Shown here: positions 33,571 to 41,543 of the stretch, piece after piece
Layout of the letters: the number at the start of each line of letters is the position of its first letter
Position numbering within the stretch: the stretch's first letter is position 1
Assembly (NCBI RefSeq): GCF_001400735.1
Contig: NZ_LJPW01000133.1
Coordinates: 1 to 47,280, forward strand
Direction of reading: 5' to 3'
Length of the DNA: 47,280 bases
Source: Pseudomonas caricapapayae
Lineage (GTDB): Bacteria > Pseudomonadota > Gammaproteobacteria > Pseudomonadales > Pseudomonadaceae
Notes under the pieces: model-generated
The model's database searches: none
What the model saw: the letters and a program-made list of their open reading frames with translations, nothing else
What the model was told of the DNA's origin: nothing
Position numbers and translations under genes: made by a program

Positions 33571-34371
33571 ATGTGTGAATTACTGGGCATGAGCGCCAAT
33601 GTCCCGACCGACATAGTCTTCAGCTTTACCGGGCTGATGCAGCGCGGCGGGCGCACCGGTCCGCATCGCGATGGCTGGGGCATTGCCTTCTACGAGGGCC
33701 GCGGTCTGCGCCTGTTTCAGGACCCGGCAGCCAGCAGCGAATCGGAAGTCGCACAGTTGGTACAGCGCTACCCCATCAAGAGCGAAGTCGTGATTGGCCA
33801 TATCCGACAGGCCAACGTCGGTAAGGTCTGCCTGTCCAATACACATCCTTTCGTACGTGAGCTGTGGGGCCGTAACTGGTGCTTCGCACACAATGGCCAG
33901 TTAGCGAATTTTACCCCTGGTGCCACCTTTTATCGGCCAGTGGGCGATACCGACAGCGAAGCGGCGTTCTGCGATCTGCTCAATCGCGTCCGCGAAGCGT
34001 TTCCCGAGCCGGTCGAAGTCGAAGAGTTGCTGCCGTCACTGATCCATGCGTGCGCCGAGTACCGTAGCAAGGGCGTATTCAACTGCCTGCTGAGTGACGG
34101 CGACTGGTTGTTCTGCTTTTGCAGCACCAAACTGGTTCAGATCACCCGCCGTGCTCCGTTCGGTCCGGCACGGTTGAAAGACGTCGACGTGATTGTCGAT
34201 TTTCAGGCTGAAACAACGCCGCACGACGTGGTCACAGTCATTGCAACCGAGCCATTGACCGAGAACGAAAACTGGCACCGCTATGAGCCGGGTCAGTGGA
34301 GCCTGTGGCGCAAGGGTGAGTGCGTGGCGCAAGGCCTGGTTGAAACCGTCACGGATATCGCCGGGCCTTGA
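33571..34371 (+). CDS. YafJ-type class II glutamine amidotransferase
   Basis: A 266-residue Ntn-hydrolase with Cys2 as the expected nucleophile (MCELLGMSAN), exposed once the initiator Met is removed. It has the glutaminase features GPHRDGWGIAFYEG, HIRQANVG and the NTHPF and FAHNGQL segments. There is no synthetase domain, as in E. coli YafJ. The acceptor is unknown. It is followed by a DUF2937 gene 46 bp on. Confidence 0.92.
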   Translation: MCELLGMSANVPTDIVFSFTGLMQRGGRTGPHRDGWGIAFYEGRGLRLFQDPAASSESEVAQLVQRYPIKSEVVIGHIRQANVGKVCLSNTHPFVRELWGRNWCFAHNGQLANFTPGATFYRPVGDTDSEAAFCDLLNRVREAFPEPVEVEELLPSLIHACAEYRSKGVFNCLLSDGDWLFCFCSTKLVQITRRAPFGPARLKDVDVIVDFQAETTPHDVVTVIATEPLTENENWHRYEPGQWSLWRKGECVAQGLVETVTDIAGP

Positions 34372-34417
34372 GAAACCCGTACACTTGCCCGCTGGATAAA
34401 AAAGAAGAGGGATATCG

Positions 34418-34942
34418 ATGCTGCGAAGTTATCTGCGATTGGTCCTGTTTACGGTGGGCCTGCTGTTCGGGGTGCAGATTCCCGGTTTCATCAGTGATTA
34501 CAGCAAGCGTGTCGAAGCTCATCTGATCGAGGCGCAGCAGGCCGTCAAGGGCTACACCGCCACTGCGCAGCAGTTTTTCAAAGGCGATATCCAGGCGCTG
34601 ATCCAGCACTATCGGAGCAGCGAAGACCCGGTGTTTCGCAGCGATGCGGACAACATCGATACGTTGATGAATCGCACTCATATTCTTGAGCGCCAGTGGC
34701 TCGGGCTTCAAGGGCCCTGGTATTCCAAGGCCTTTTTCGTCGCCACTGCTTCCGACCCGGATATCCGTCGCGAAACGTTCAACGGTTATACGTGGCAAGT
34801 CCTGCTGGCTCCTGAAGTCATCGCCTGGGGCATCATCAGCGCGTTGCTGCTGGCGCTGGTGATCGAAAGCTTCGTGCTGTTGCTCGGCTGGGTGATCCAC
34901 GGTGGGCGACGCAAGCCGCAACTCGAGCGGGACTGGCGTTGA
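34418..34942 (+). CDS. DUF2937-family membrane protein
   Basis: A 174-residue protein with an N-terminal hydrophobic helix (LVLFTVGLLFGVQIPGF), a long soluble helical middle part, and a C-terminal helix (APEVIAWGIISALLLALVIESFVL, given here in part: IISALLLALVIESF). This matches DUF2937. The function is unknown. AAGAAGAGGG lies before the ATG at 34418, so it probably shares a transcript with the amidotransferase gene. Confidence 0.85.
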   Translation: MLRSYLRLVLFTVGLLFGVQIPGFISDYSKRVEAHLIEAQQAVKGYTATAQQFFKGDIQALIQHYRSSEDPVFRSDADNIDTLMNRTHILERQWLGLQGPWYSKAFFVATASDPDIRRETFNGYTWQVLLAPEVIAWGIISALLLALVIESFVLLLGWVIHGGRRKPQLERDWR

Positions 34943-34970
34943 CGGCGCAGTCTAACGGAGAACCATCATA

Positions 34971-34995
34971 AAGGGCGGCTCATGGGGCCGCCCTT
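34971..34995. terminator. Bidirectional terminator overlapping the WbqC-family stop codon
   Basis: AAGGGCGGC (34971-34979) and GCCGCCCTT (34987-34995) form a 9-bp stem with a 7-base loop. The stop codon of the leftward gene (34980-34982) is in the loop. Confidence 0.82.
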
Positions 34996-35696
34996 GTTTC
35001 ATTGCGCAGATAGGCAAGCACTGTTTCAGGCGCGTTCCACATCAGCACATCAATGATCGAAAGGTTGTCGACAAAGTTCATGGGGGCTGTGGAGTAGCTG
35101 AAGGACGAGGGTTCGAGAAACCTTAGTTGTATGTTTCTATCCTCCCAGTCACCAGGCTTGAAAATCTCGCGTCCGCCAGTGGTATTGATGTACTGACGGG
35201 CCTCCATCACCGTACTTATTTCAAGTGCCCATTGGCCGGCATGTTGAATAGGGGGCAGATCAAGGTTCAGTGCTGCACAGCTCTCCCAGTCAAAGCTCAT
35301 GCCTAAATAGTCACAAACGATTTTCAGGCCCCGGGTGTTGAGTTCGCACAAGTGAGTGGCAGGCACGCCGAGTGTCTGGTCGACCAGGTGCAAGGTTTCC
35401 CGGAAGTACGGGGCCTTGCGTCGGTAGTGTTCGAGTTGACTCCTGATTCGCTGATGGGCACAGGCGAGGTCGATAAGGGTCACGTCCTTGATCAGTGTTC
35501 CCTCGCTGGCACATACCGGAACGTTGATATATTGCCAGTCGCCTTGACTGCCGAGCACCCGATTGCGGTTCATCCAGCTTTTGCGCTTGTATTTGACGAT
35601 GTCAAAGACAAGCCCGCGCTGAACCGCAGCGATGAGCTGAAAGTAGCCGATATAGGGAAAGAAATAAGGCTGCATGATCCCGAGCGTTTCGTTCAT
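34980..35696 (-). CDS. WbqC-family protein
   Basis: A 238-residue protein of the WbqC-like family, known from O-antigen and other sugar-modification loci. The N-terminal signature IMQPYFFPYIGYFQLI is clear, followed by WMNRNRVL and a C-terminal DVLMWN. The start at 35696 is chosen because the signature begins there; 12 upstream codons in the ORF lack support. No sugar-synthesis genes flank it, so it is an orphan. Members are thought to act in sugar acyl-transfer steps, but the role is not certain. Confidence 0.88.
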   Translation of the reverse strand: MNETLGIMQPYFFPYIGYFQLIAAVQRGLVFDIVKYKRKSWMNRNRVLGSQGDWQYINVPVCASEGTLIKDVTLIDLACAHQRIRSQLEHYRRKAPYFRETLHLVDQTLGVPATHLCELNTRGLKIVCDYLGMSFDWESCAALNLDLPPIQHAGQWALEISTVMEARQYINTTGGREIFKPGDWEDRNIQLRFLEPSSFSYSTAPMNFVDNLSIIDVLMWNAPETVLAYLRNETRAAP

Positions 35697-35847
35697 AAGT
35701 AACCCGCGAAGTCGCGACGGCTGCTCAGGCAAAACGATGGAGTAACGGCAACACTATCTACTCAATCAGCACTTCCCCGTCTGATTGGTGGTCTGGAAGT
35801 GTCAGCGTAGTTCGGGGTTCTGGAATAGTCATGCAGGTGGTCGGCCA

Positions 35848-35876
35848 GTATAGGCCGGTCGACGACCGGCCTATAC
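35848..35876. repeat. 29-nt near-perfect palindrome behind the VWA gene
   Basis: GTATAGGCCGGTCG and CGACCGGCCTATAC are exact inverted copies around a single A. It sits 22 bp past the stop of the VWA gene. There is no T-run, and a one-base loop is too tight for a normal terminator, so a cruciform or a dimer-binding site is possible. The rest of the gap (35697-35847) shows nothing else. Confidence 0.8.
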
Positions 35877-35897
35877 GTTATGTGAAACCTCTTTATT

Positions 35898-37076
35898 TCA
35901 TTTCGCCAGATAACGCATGCCCTCTTCCAGACCGCGCAGGGTGAGCGGATACATCTGCCCCTCGATCAGATCCCGCACGATGTGTGTGGACGTGGTGTAG
36001 TCCCATGCATCTTTCGGATAAGGATTGATCCAGATGACTTTCTTGAATTTGGCCATGAAGCGCTGCATCCACACATAGCCTGCCTCTTCATTCCAGTGTT
36101 CGACGCTGCCGCCGGGCTGGGTGATTTCATACGGCGCCATCGAGGCGTCGCCGATAAAAATCACCTTGTAGTCCGCGCCGTACTTGTGCAGCAGGTCCTG
36201 AGTGGCGGTCCGCTCGGAGCCGCGGCGCAGGTTGTTCTTCCACACTGATTCGTAAACGAAGTTATGGAAGTAGAAATACTCCATGTGCTTGAACTCGGTC
36301 TTGCAGGCCGAGAACAGCTCTTCGCAGACCTTGACGTGCGAGTCCATCGAGCCGCCGATGTCGAACAGCAGCAGTAACTTGATGGTATTGCGCCGTTCCG
36401 GACGCATCTGAATGTTCAGCAGACCGGCATCGCGTGCGGTGTGATCGATGGTGCCGTCGATATCCAGTTCATCCGCAGCGCCCTGGCGGGCAAACTTGCG
36501 CAAGCGACGCAGCGCCACCTTTATATTGCGCGTGCCCAGTTCAACCTGATCGTCCAGGTTTTTATATTCACGCTGATCCCAGACCTTGACCGCCTTGCCT
36601 TTGCGCTCGCCTGCATCGCCTACACGTATGCCTTCCGGGTTGTAGCCACCCGAGCCGAACGGACTGGTGCCGCCGGTGCCGATCCATTTATTGCCACCGG
36701 CATGACGTTCCTTCTGTTCTTCCAGACGCTTCTTGAACTCTTCAATAAGCTTGTCGAGGCCGCCCAGCGACTGGATTTGCGCACGTTCCTCTTCCGTCAG
36801 CGAGCGCTCGAACTCTTTGCGCAGCCAGTCTTCGGGGATCAACGCCTGCAAATGGTCGTCGAGCTTTTCCAGGCCGTTGAAGTACGCACCAAAAGCCCGG
36901 TCGAACTTGTCGAAATGGCGCTCGTCCTTGACCAGAATCGTGCGTGCCAGAAAGTAGAACTCATCAATGTCGGCAAAGATGACCCGCTGTTCAAGCGCAT
37001 TGATCAGGTCCAGCAGTTCACGCAGAGACACCGGCACCCTGGCCGCACGCATTTCGTTGAACAGGTTGAGCAGCAT
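35898..37076 (-). CDS. VWA-domain protein of a MoxR/VWA pair (CoxE-like)
   Basis: A 392-residue protein whose C-terminal half is a von Willebrand A domain. The metal-ion-dependent adhesion site appears as LLFDIGGSMDSHV near residue 240 (DxGxS pattern). The N-terminal part is helical with a charged segment (EEFKKRLEEQKERHAG), then a glycine-rich linker (IGTGGTSPFGSGGYN). Such proteins pair with MoxR AAA ATPases and are thought to help load metals or mature enzyme complexes. The MoxR gene lies 38 bp upstream on the same strand. The client is not known. Confidence 0.9.
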   Translation of the reverse strand: MLLNLFNEMRAARVPVSLRELLDLINALEQRVIFADIDEFYFLARTILVKDERHFDKFDRAFGAYFNGLEKLDDHLQALIPEDWLRKEFERSLTEEERAQIQSLGGLDKLIEEFKKRLEEQKERHAGGNKWIGTGGTSPFGSGGYNPEGIRVGDAGERKGKAVKVWDQREYKNLDDQVELGTRNIKVALRRLRKFARQGAADELDIDGTIDHTARDAGLLNIQMRPERRNTIKLLLLFDIGGSMDSHVKVCEELFSACKTEFKHMEYFYFHNFVYESVWKNNLRRGSERTATQDLLHKYGADYKVIFIGDASMAPYEITQPGGSVEHWNEEAGYVWMQRFMAKFKKVIWINPYPKDAWDYTTSTHIVRDLIEGQMYPLTLRGLEEGMRYLAK

Positions 37077-37114
37077 GGCTGTCGCCCTTTACATGACAGG
37101 TTGGATAGACACGA

Positions 37115-37960
37115 TCAGCGATTGCCGCGGCGGCTCATGAACGCCAGACGTTCCAGCAGATGCACGTCCTGTTCGTTCTTGACCAGCGCGCCGGCCAGCG
37201 GTGGGATGGCTTTGGTGGGGTCGCGCTCGCGCAATACAGCTTCACCGATGTTGTCGGCCATCAGCAGCTTGAGCCAGTCCACCAGTTCGGACGTCGAAGG
37301 CTTCTTCTTTAGCCCCGGCACCTTGCGCACGTCAAAGAACACGTCCAGTGCTTCGCTCACCAGGTCTTTTTTGATGTCCGGGTAATGCACGTCGACGATG
37401 CGTTGCAGCGTGACCCGATCCGGAAAGGCGATGTAGTGGAAGAAGCAGCGACGCAGGAAGGCGTCCGGCAGCTCTTTCTCGTTGTTGGAGGTAATGATGA
37501 TGATCGGTCGATGCCTGGCCTTGATGGTTTCATCCGTCTCGTAAACGTAGAACTCCATCTTGTCGAGTTCCTGCAACAGGTCGTTGGGGAATTCGATGTC
37601 AGCCTTGTCGATCTCGTCGATAAGCAAGATCACCCGTTCTTCCGACTCGAAGGCTTCCCAGAGCTTGCCCTTCTTGAGGTAATTGCGCACGTCATGGACC
37701 TTGTCGACGCCAAGTTGCGAGTCGCGCAGGCGGCTGACGGCATCATATTCGTAAAGCCCCTGATGCGCTTTGGTGGTGGACTTGATGTGCCAGGTAATCA
37801 GCCTTGCGCCAAAGGACTCGGCCAGTTGCTCGGCGAGCATGGTCTTGCCGGTGCCGGGCTCGCCCTTGACCAGCAGCGGACGCTCCAGCGTAATCGCCGC
37901 GTTGACCGCCAGCTTGAGATCGTCAGTGGCAACGTAGGCCGGCGTACCTTCGAACTTCAT
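37115..37960 (-). CDS. MoxR-family AAA+ ATPase
   Basis: An AAA+ ATPase of 281 residues, the partner of the VWA protein. Walker A GEPGTGKTMLAEQ lies near residue 34, Walker B LLIDEIDKAD near 105, sensor 1 IITSNNEKELPDAF near 150, and the arginine finger region AFLRRCFFHYIAFPD after it. The ATG at 37960 follows a GGAT ribosome-like site and starts the conserved FEGTPAYVATDDL segment. Pairs of this type act as chaperones for metal insertion or complex assembly; no dedicated client enzyme is adjacent. Confidence 0.92.
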   Translation of the reverse strand: MKFEGTPAYVATDDLKLAVNAAITLERPLLVKGEPGTGKTMLAEQLAESFGARLITWHIKSTTKAHQGLYEYDAVSRLRDSQLGVDKVHDVRNYLKKGKLWEAFESEERVILLIDEIDKADIEFPNDLLQELDKMEFYVYETDETIKARHRPIIIITSNNEKELPDAFLRRCFFHYIAFPDRVTLQRIVDVHYPDIKKDLVSEALDVFFDVRKVPGLKKKPSTSELVDWLKLLMADNIGEAVLRERDPTKAIPPLAGALVKNEQDVHLLERLAFMSRRGNR

Positions 37961-38203
37961 TGATCCATCCTTTTCGCATGGGCGCGCGTAACCGGGTCGG
38001 CACGCACGCCGTAATGGGGGCAAACAATGCACGACTATAGCGTGGCCGCCGGATGACTGTGAACGCAGGAGCCTTATTCATTTCTTGAATAGAGAGTCAC
38101 GCTCTGTGCTCATTTACACCATGCAGAGTCGGGCGAGACCCGACCGCTGTTCGCCTGTTTCGGCCTTGCCTGACCTTAGCTCGCCGACCCTGTCGGGCAT
38201 GGC

Positions 38204-39271
38204 CTAGGAACCCTTGCTACTCTCATAACGTGCATTGAACGCCTGAACGAACGCATTGCGCAGGATTTGCAGGAACGCCTTAAAGCCGCTGATATCCTGC
38301 TGATGGACACTGCCGCTCAGGTCGACGCGGGTGGCGAACTGGTTTTCTCGCTGGTTTTTCAGCACGGTTTCACTGGTGCCGACCAGCGCTTCCCAGATCG
38401 AACGGAACACGCCCTTGTCCTTGTTCTCCACATCCTGGTGCCAGTTGAACACGTCCACGTTGCGCAGCAGCGGCTTGATATAGCCTTTGAGTTGCCCTTT
38501 GTCGGCCTGCGCTTCAATCACGACATCGCCATCGCCTGCGTTGAAATCGAACTTGCCGTAAGCCGACGAGAAGTCATTGAGCTTCCTGAGCTGTATGCCA
38601 GTGGCACGCAGTTTGAAATCAAAGTCTTCAAAGTTGCTGAACGGATCGAATCTGGCCGTGCTTTCCAGGTCGGCGTGGCCCAGCAGGCGTGCCTTGCCCT
38701 TGAACTCGGCATCGCGGTTGCCTTCTACATCGACCACGTTGGTCAGGTTGTAGATGCTGGCATTGACCTGGTCCGCCTCGATTTTCACCTTGGGCGTGGA
38801 ATTGAAGTTATTGAACGTGATACGTCCGTTGTCGATTCGCAGTTCGTTGAGGGTGATGGGCAACAGCTTGTTCATCTGCGTACGCCAGTCGGTGCCCTGA
38901 CCGGTCTGCGAGGCTTGTTTGCTGCCGCCGTCGACAAAGTTGATCTGCGGGCCGGTGAACAAGGCTTTTGCCACCACGGCATGGTCATACCAGAGTGAAT
39001 GCCAACTGACCGCCAGTTCGATCATCGGTGCGTCGAAGAAGGGCACCGGGACTTTGCCATCGGTCTTGACGATTTTCAGCCCCTTGATTCGATAGGCGCC
39101 TCGCCACAAAGCCAGATCCACATCGGCGATTTCGCCTCGGTAGTCACCCATGTCTGCGAGTTTGTCGTTCAGATAGTCGCGCACCAGATACGGCAGGGCG
39201 ATATTGATAGCGATCAGCAGCACTACCAGAGCGGCCAGGGTCCATAGCGGCCAGCTGTAGCGACGTTTCAT
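38204..39271 (-). CDS. DUF748 (AsmA-like) envelope protein
   Basis: A 355-residue protein with one N-terminal membrane anchor (WTLAALVVLLIAINIALPYL) and a periplasmic beta-rich part with the DUF748 pattern: IELAVSWHSLW, ELRIDNGRITFNN and FDFKLRATGIQLRKLND. These proteins are related to the AsmA/TamB group that acts in lipid transport between the membranes. The start at 39271 is an ATG seven codons inside the open frame, with CAGGAG upstream. It is divergent from cysK. Confidence 0.88.
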   Translation of the reverse strand: MKRRYSWPLWTLAALVVLLIAINIALPYLVRDYLNDKLADMGDYRGEIADVDLALWRGAYRIKGLKIVKTDGKVPVPFFDAPMIELAVSWHSLWYDHAVVAKALFTGPQINFVDGGSKQASQTGQGTDWRTQMNKLLPITLNELRIDNGRITFNNFNSTPKVKIEADQVNASIYNLTNVVDVEGNRDAEFKGKARLLGHADLESTARFDPFSNFEDFDFKLRATGIQLRKLNDFSSAYGKFDFNAGDGDVVIEAQADKGQLKGYIKPLLRNVDVFNWHQDVENKDKGVFRSIWEALVGTSETVLKNQRENQFATRVDLSGSVHQQDISGFKAFLQILRNAFVQAFNARYESSKGS

Positions 39272-39398
39272 GACGTGAGTCTCCTGTTTCAATGAAAGGA
39301 TGGACTGCGCGCGTCGTCATCCGTTCGGTCAGACTGGACGCCCCAAGGCTGGCGGCATAGGCTTTGAATCTTTAACCGATGTGCACAAGGACATCCTC

Positions 39399-40373
39399 AT
39401 GAGCCGTATCTACGCTGATAACGCCCATTCCATCGGTAATACACCGCTGGTGCAGATCAACCGTATCGCGCCGCGCGGTGTCACCATTCTGGCCAAGATC
39501 GAAGGGCGTAATCCGGGCTATTCCGTCAAGTGCCGTATCGGTGCCAACATGATCTGGGACGCTGAAAGCAGCGGCAAACTCAAGCCAGGCATGACCATTG
39601 TCGAACCGACCTCGGGCAACACCGGGATTGGCCTGGCGTTTGTTGCCGCTGCCCGTGGCTACAAGCTGATGTTGACCATGCCGGCTTCCATGAGCATAGA
39701 ACGTCGCAAGGTACTCAAGGCGCTGGGTGCCGAACTGGTATTGACCGAGCCGGCCAAGGGGATGAAAGGTGCAATCGCCAGGGCAGAAGAACTGCTGGCT
39801 GGCGACCCGGAAAACTACTTCATGCCGGCACAATTCGAAAACCCGGCCAACCCTGCCATCCATGAAAAGACCACTGGCCCTGAAATCTGGGCGGACACCG
39901 ACGGTGCCATAGATGTGCTGGTGGCGGGCGTCGGGACTGGCGGGACTATCACCGGTATTTCCCGTTATATCAAGCACACCGCAGGCAAGCCGATTCTGTC
40001 TGTCGCGGTTGAACCGGACGGTTCGCCAATCATCACCCAGGCGATGGCGGGTGAAACGATCACGCCAAGCCCGCACAAGATTCAGGGTATCGGCGCCGGC
40101 TTTATCCCGAAAAACCTCGACCTGTCGATTGTTGATCGGGTAGAGCGTGTCACTGACGACGAATCCAGGATCATGGCACGGCGTCTGATGCAGGAGGAGG
40201 GTATTCTCTGCGGTATTTCGTGCGGCGCAGCGATGGCGGCGGCTGTCCGCCTGGCTGAAAAACCGGAGATGCAGGGCAAGACGATCGTGGTGATCCTGCC
40301 CGACTCCGGCGAGCGTTACCTGTCGAGCATGCTGTTCAGCGATCTGTTTACCGATCAGGAGCTTTCCCAGTAA
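39399..40373 (+). CDS. cysK: O-acetylserine sulfhydrylase (cysteine synthase) CysK
   Basis: Makes cysteine from O-acetylserine and sulfide with pyridoxal phosphate. The 324-residue protein matches CysK of E. coli throughout. NPGYSVKCRIGANM carries the lysine that binds the cofactor, EPTSGNTGIGLAFV the asparagine loop, GVGTGGTITG the phosphate loop, and KIQGIGAGFIP is also present. The SVKCRIG pattern and the long GPEIW segment mark CysK rather than CysM. The ATG at 39399 gives the usual N-terminus. Confidence 0.96.
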   Translation: MSRIYADNAHSIGNTPLVQINRIAPRGVTILAKIEGRNPGYSVKCRIGANMIWDAESSGKLKPGMTIVEPTSGNTGIGLAFVAAARGYKLMLTMPASMSIERRKVLKALGAELVLTEPAKGMKGAIARAEELLAGDPENYFMPAQFENPANPAIHEKTTGPEIWADTDGAIDVLVAGVGTGGTITGISRYIKHTAGKPILSVAVEPDGSPIITQAMAGETITPSPHKIQGIGAGFIPKNLDLSIVDRVERVTDDESRIMARRLMQEEGILCGISCGAAMAAAVRLAEKPEMQGKTIVVILPDSGERYLSSMLFSDLFTDQELSQ

Positions 40374-40549
40374 CACATCTTCGCAAGTGCGTACTTCATG
40401 CGGGCAACGCAAGGGTTTATGATGGCCAGCTTACGCATCGCCGGACGATTATCCCTGTCCGCACGTGCCCGCGGTCCTTCATTCAGAATCATGCTTCAGT
40501 GCTGCCCGCGTGACGTTTGGCGTTATCTGCCCGCTTCAAGGAGAGCTTC

Positions 40550-41488
40550 ATGACCCTTTCATTTGTTGCCAAGGCATCGATCCTGATGCTGTTCCTGGGC
40601 AGCACGCTTTACGTTCATCTGCGCGGTCGGGCCCGGCTGCCCCTGTTGCGGCAGTTCGTCAACCATTCGGCATTGTTTGCACCGTACAACGCACTGATGT
40701 ATCTGTTTTCCCGCGTGCCGTCCGAGCCATATCTGGACCGCAGCAAATTTCCTGAACTGGACGTCCTCAAGGACAACTGGGAAACCATTCGCGACGAAGC
40801 CATGCACCTGTTCGACGAAGGCTACATTCGTGCGGCCGAGAAGAACAACGATGCGGGGTTCGGCTCGTTCTTCAAGAAGGGCTGGAAGCGCTTTTACCTG
40901 AAGTGGTACGACAAGGCACTGCCGTCTGCCGAAGCGCTGTGCCCGAAAACCGTTGAGCTGGTCAACAGTATTCCCAACGTCAAGGGCGCGATGTTCGCGC
41001 TTCTGCCGGGCGGCAGCCATCTCAACCCGCACCGCGATCCGTTCGCCGGCTCCCTGCGTTATCACTTGGGCCTGTCTACGCCGAACTCGGATGACTGCCG
41101 GATCTTTGTCGATGGCAAGGAGTACGCCTGGCGCGATGGCCAGGACGTCATGTTCGACGAGACGTACGTGCACTGGGTCAAGAATGAAACGGCCCAGACC
41201 CGGGTCATTCTGTTTTGCGACGTCGAGCGTCCGCTGACCAACCGCTTCATGACCCGTGTAAACCGTAGCGTCAGTGCCTTCCTGGGCCGTGCAACTGCTC
41301 CGCAGAACCTGGACGACGAGCGGGTGGGTGGAATCAATCAGGCGTATGCATTCAGCAAGCGTTTCAGCGATGGCTTCAGTGGCAAGGTCAAGCAGTTCAA
41401 ACGGGCCAACCCCAAGGCGTATCGCGTGTTGCGCCCCGTTCTGGCTGTGGCGGTACTGACGTTGCTGGGCTATTGGTTGTTCGGTTAG
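40550..41488 (+). CDS. lpxO: LpxO-type lipid A 2-hydroxylase (Asp/Asn beta-hydroxylase fold)
   Basis: A 312-residue Fe(II)/2-oxoglutarate dioxygenase at the inner membrane, expected to hydroxylate a secondary acyl chain of lipid A. An N-terminal membrane helix (ASILMLFLGSTLYV) and a C-terminal one (RPVLAVAVLTLLGYWLFG) flank the catalytic domain. The iron motif is HRD in LNPHRDPFAGSLRYHLGL, and the second histidine is in TYVHWVKNE, with Arg in TRVIL for the oxoglutarate. AAGGAG lies nine bases before the ATG at 40550. Pseudomonas carries more than one LpxO; which one this is cannot be decided here. Confidence 0.85.
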   Translation: MTLSFVAKASILMLFLGSTLYVHLRGRARLPLLRQFVNHSALFAPYNALMYLFSRVPSEPYLDRSKFPELDVLKDNWETIRDEAMHLFDEGYIRAAEKNNDAGFGSFFKKGWKRFYLKWYDKALPSAEALCPKTVELVNSIPNVKGAMFALLPGGSHLNPHRDPFAGSLRYHLGLSTPNSDDCRIFVDGKEYAWRDGQDVMFDETYVHWVKNETAQTRVILFCDVERPLTNRFMTRVNRSVSAFLGRATAPQNLDDERVGGINQAYAFSKRFSDGFSGKVKQFKRANPKAYRVLRPVLAVAVLTLLGYWLFG

Positions 41489-41503
41489 GCAACAGCCTTG
41501 ATC

Positions 41504-41543
41504 CGGTTGTTCGCTGCCGCAGCGGACAACCGCCAGCTTTTTC
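41504..41543. terminator. Terminator between lpxO and mxtR
   Basis: CGGTTGTTCGCTG (41504-41516) and CAGCGGACAACCG (41520-41532) pair with one G-T wobble around a three-base loop, followed by CTTTTTCTC. The genes are convergent, so it may serve both. Confidence 0.85.
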
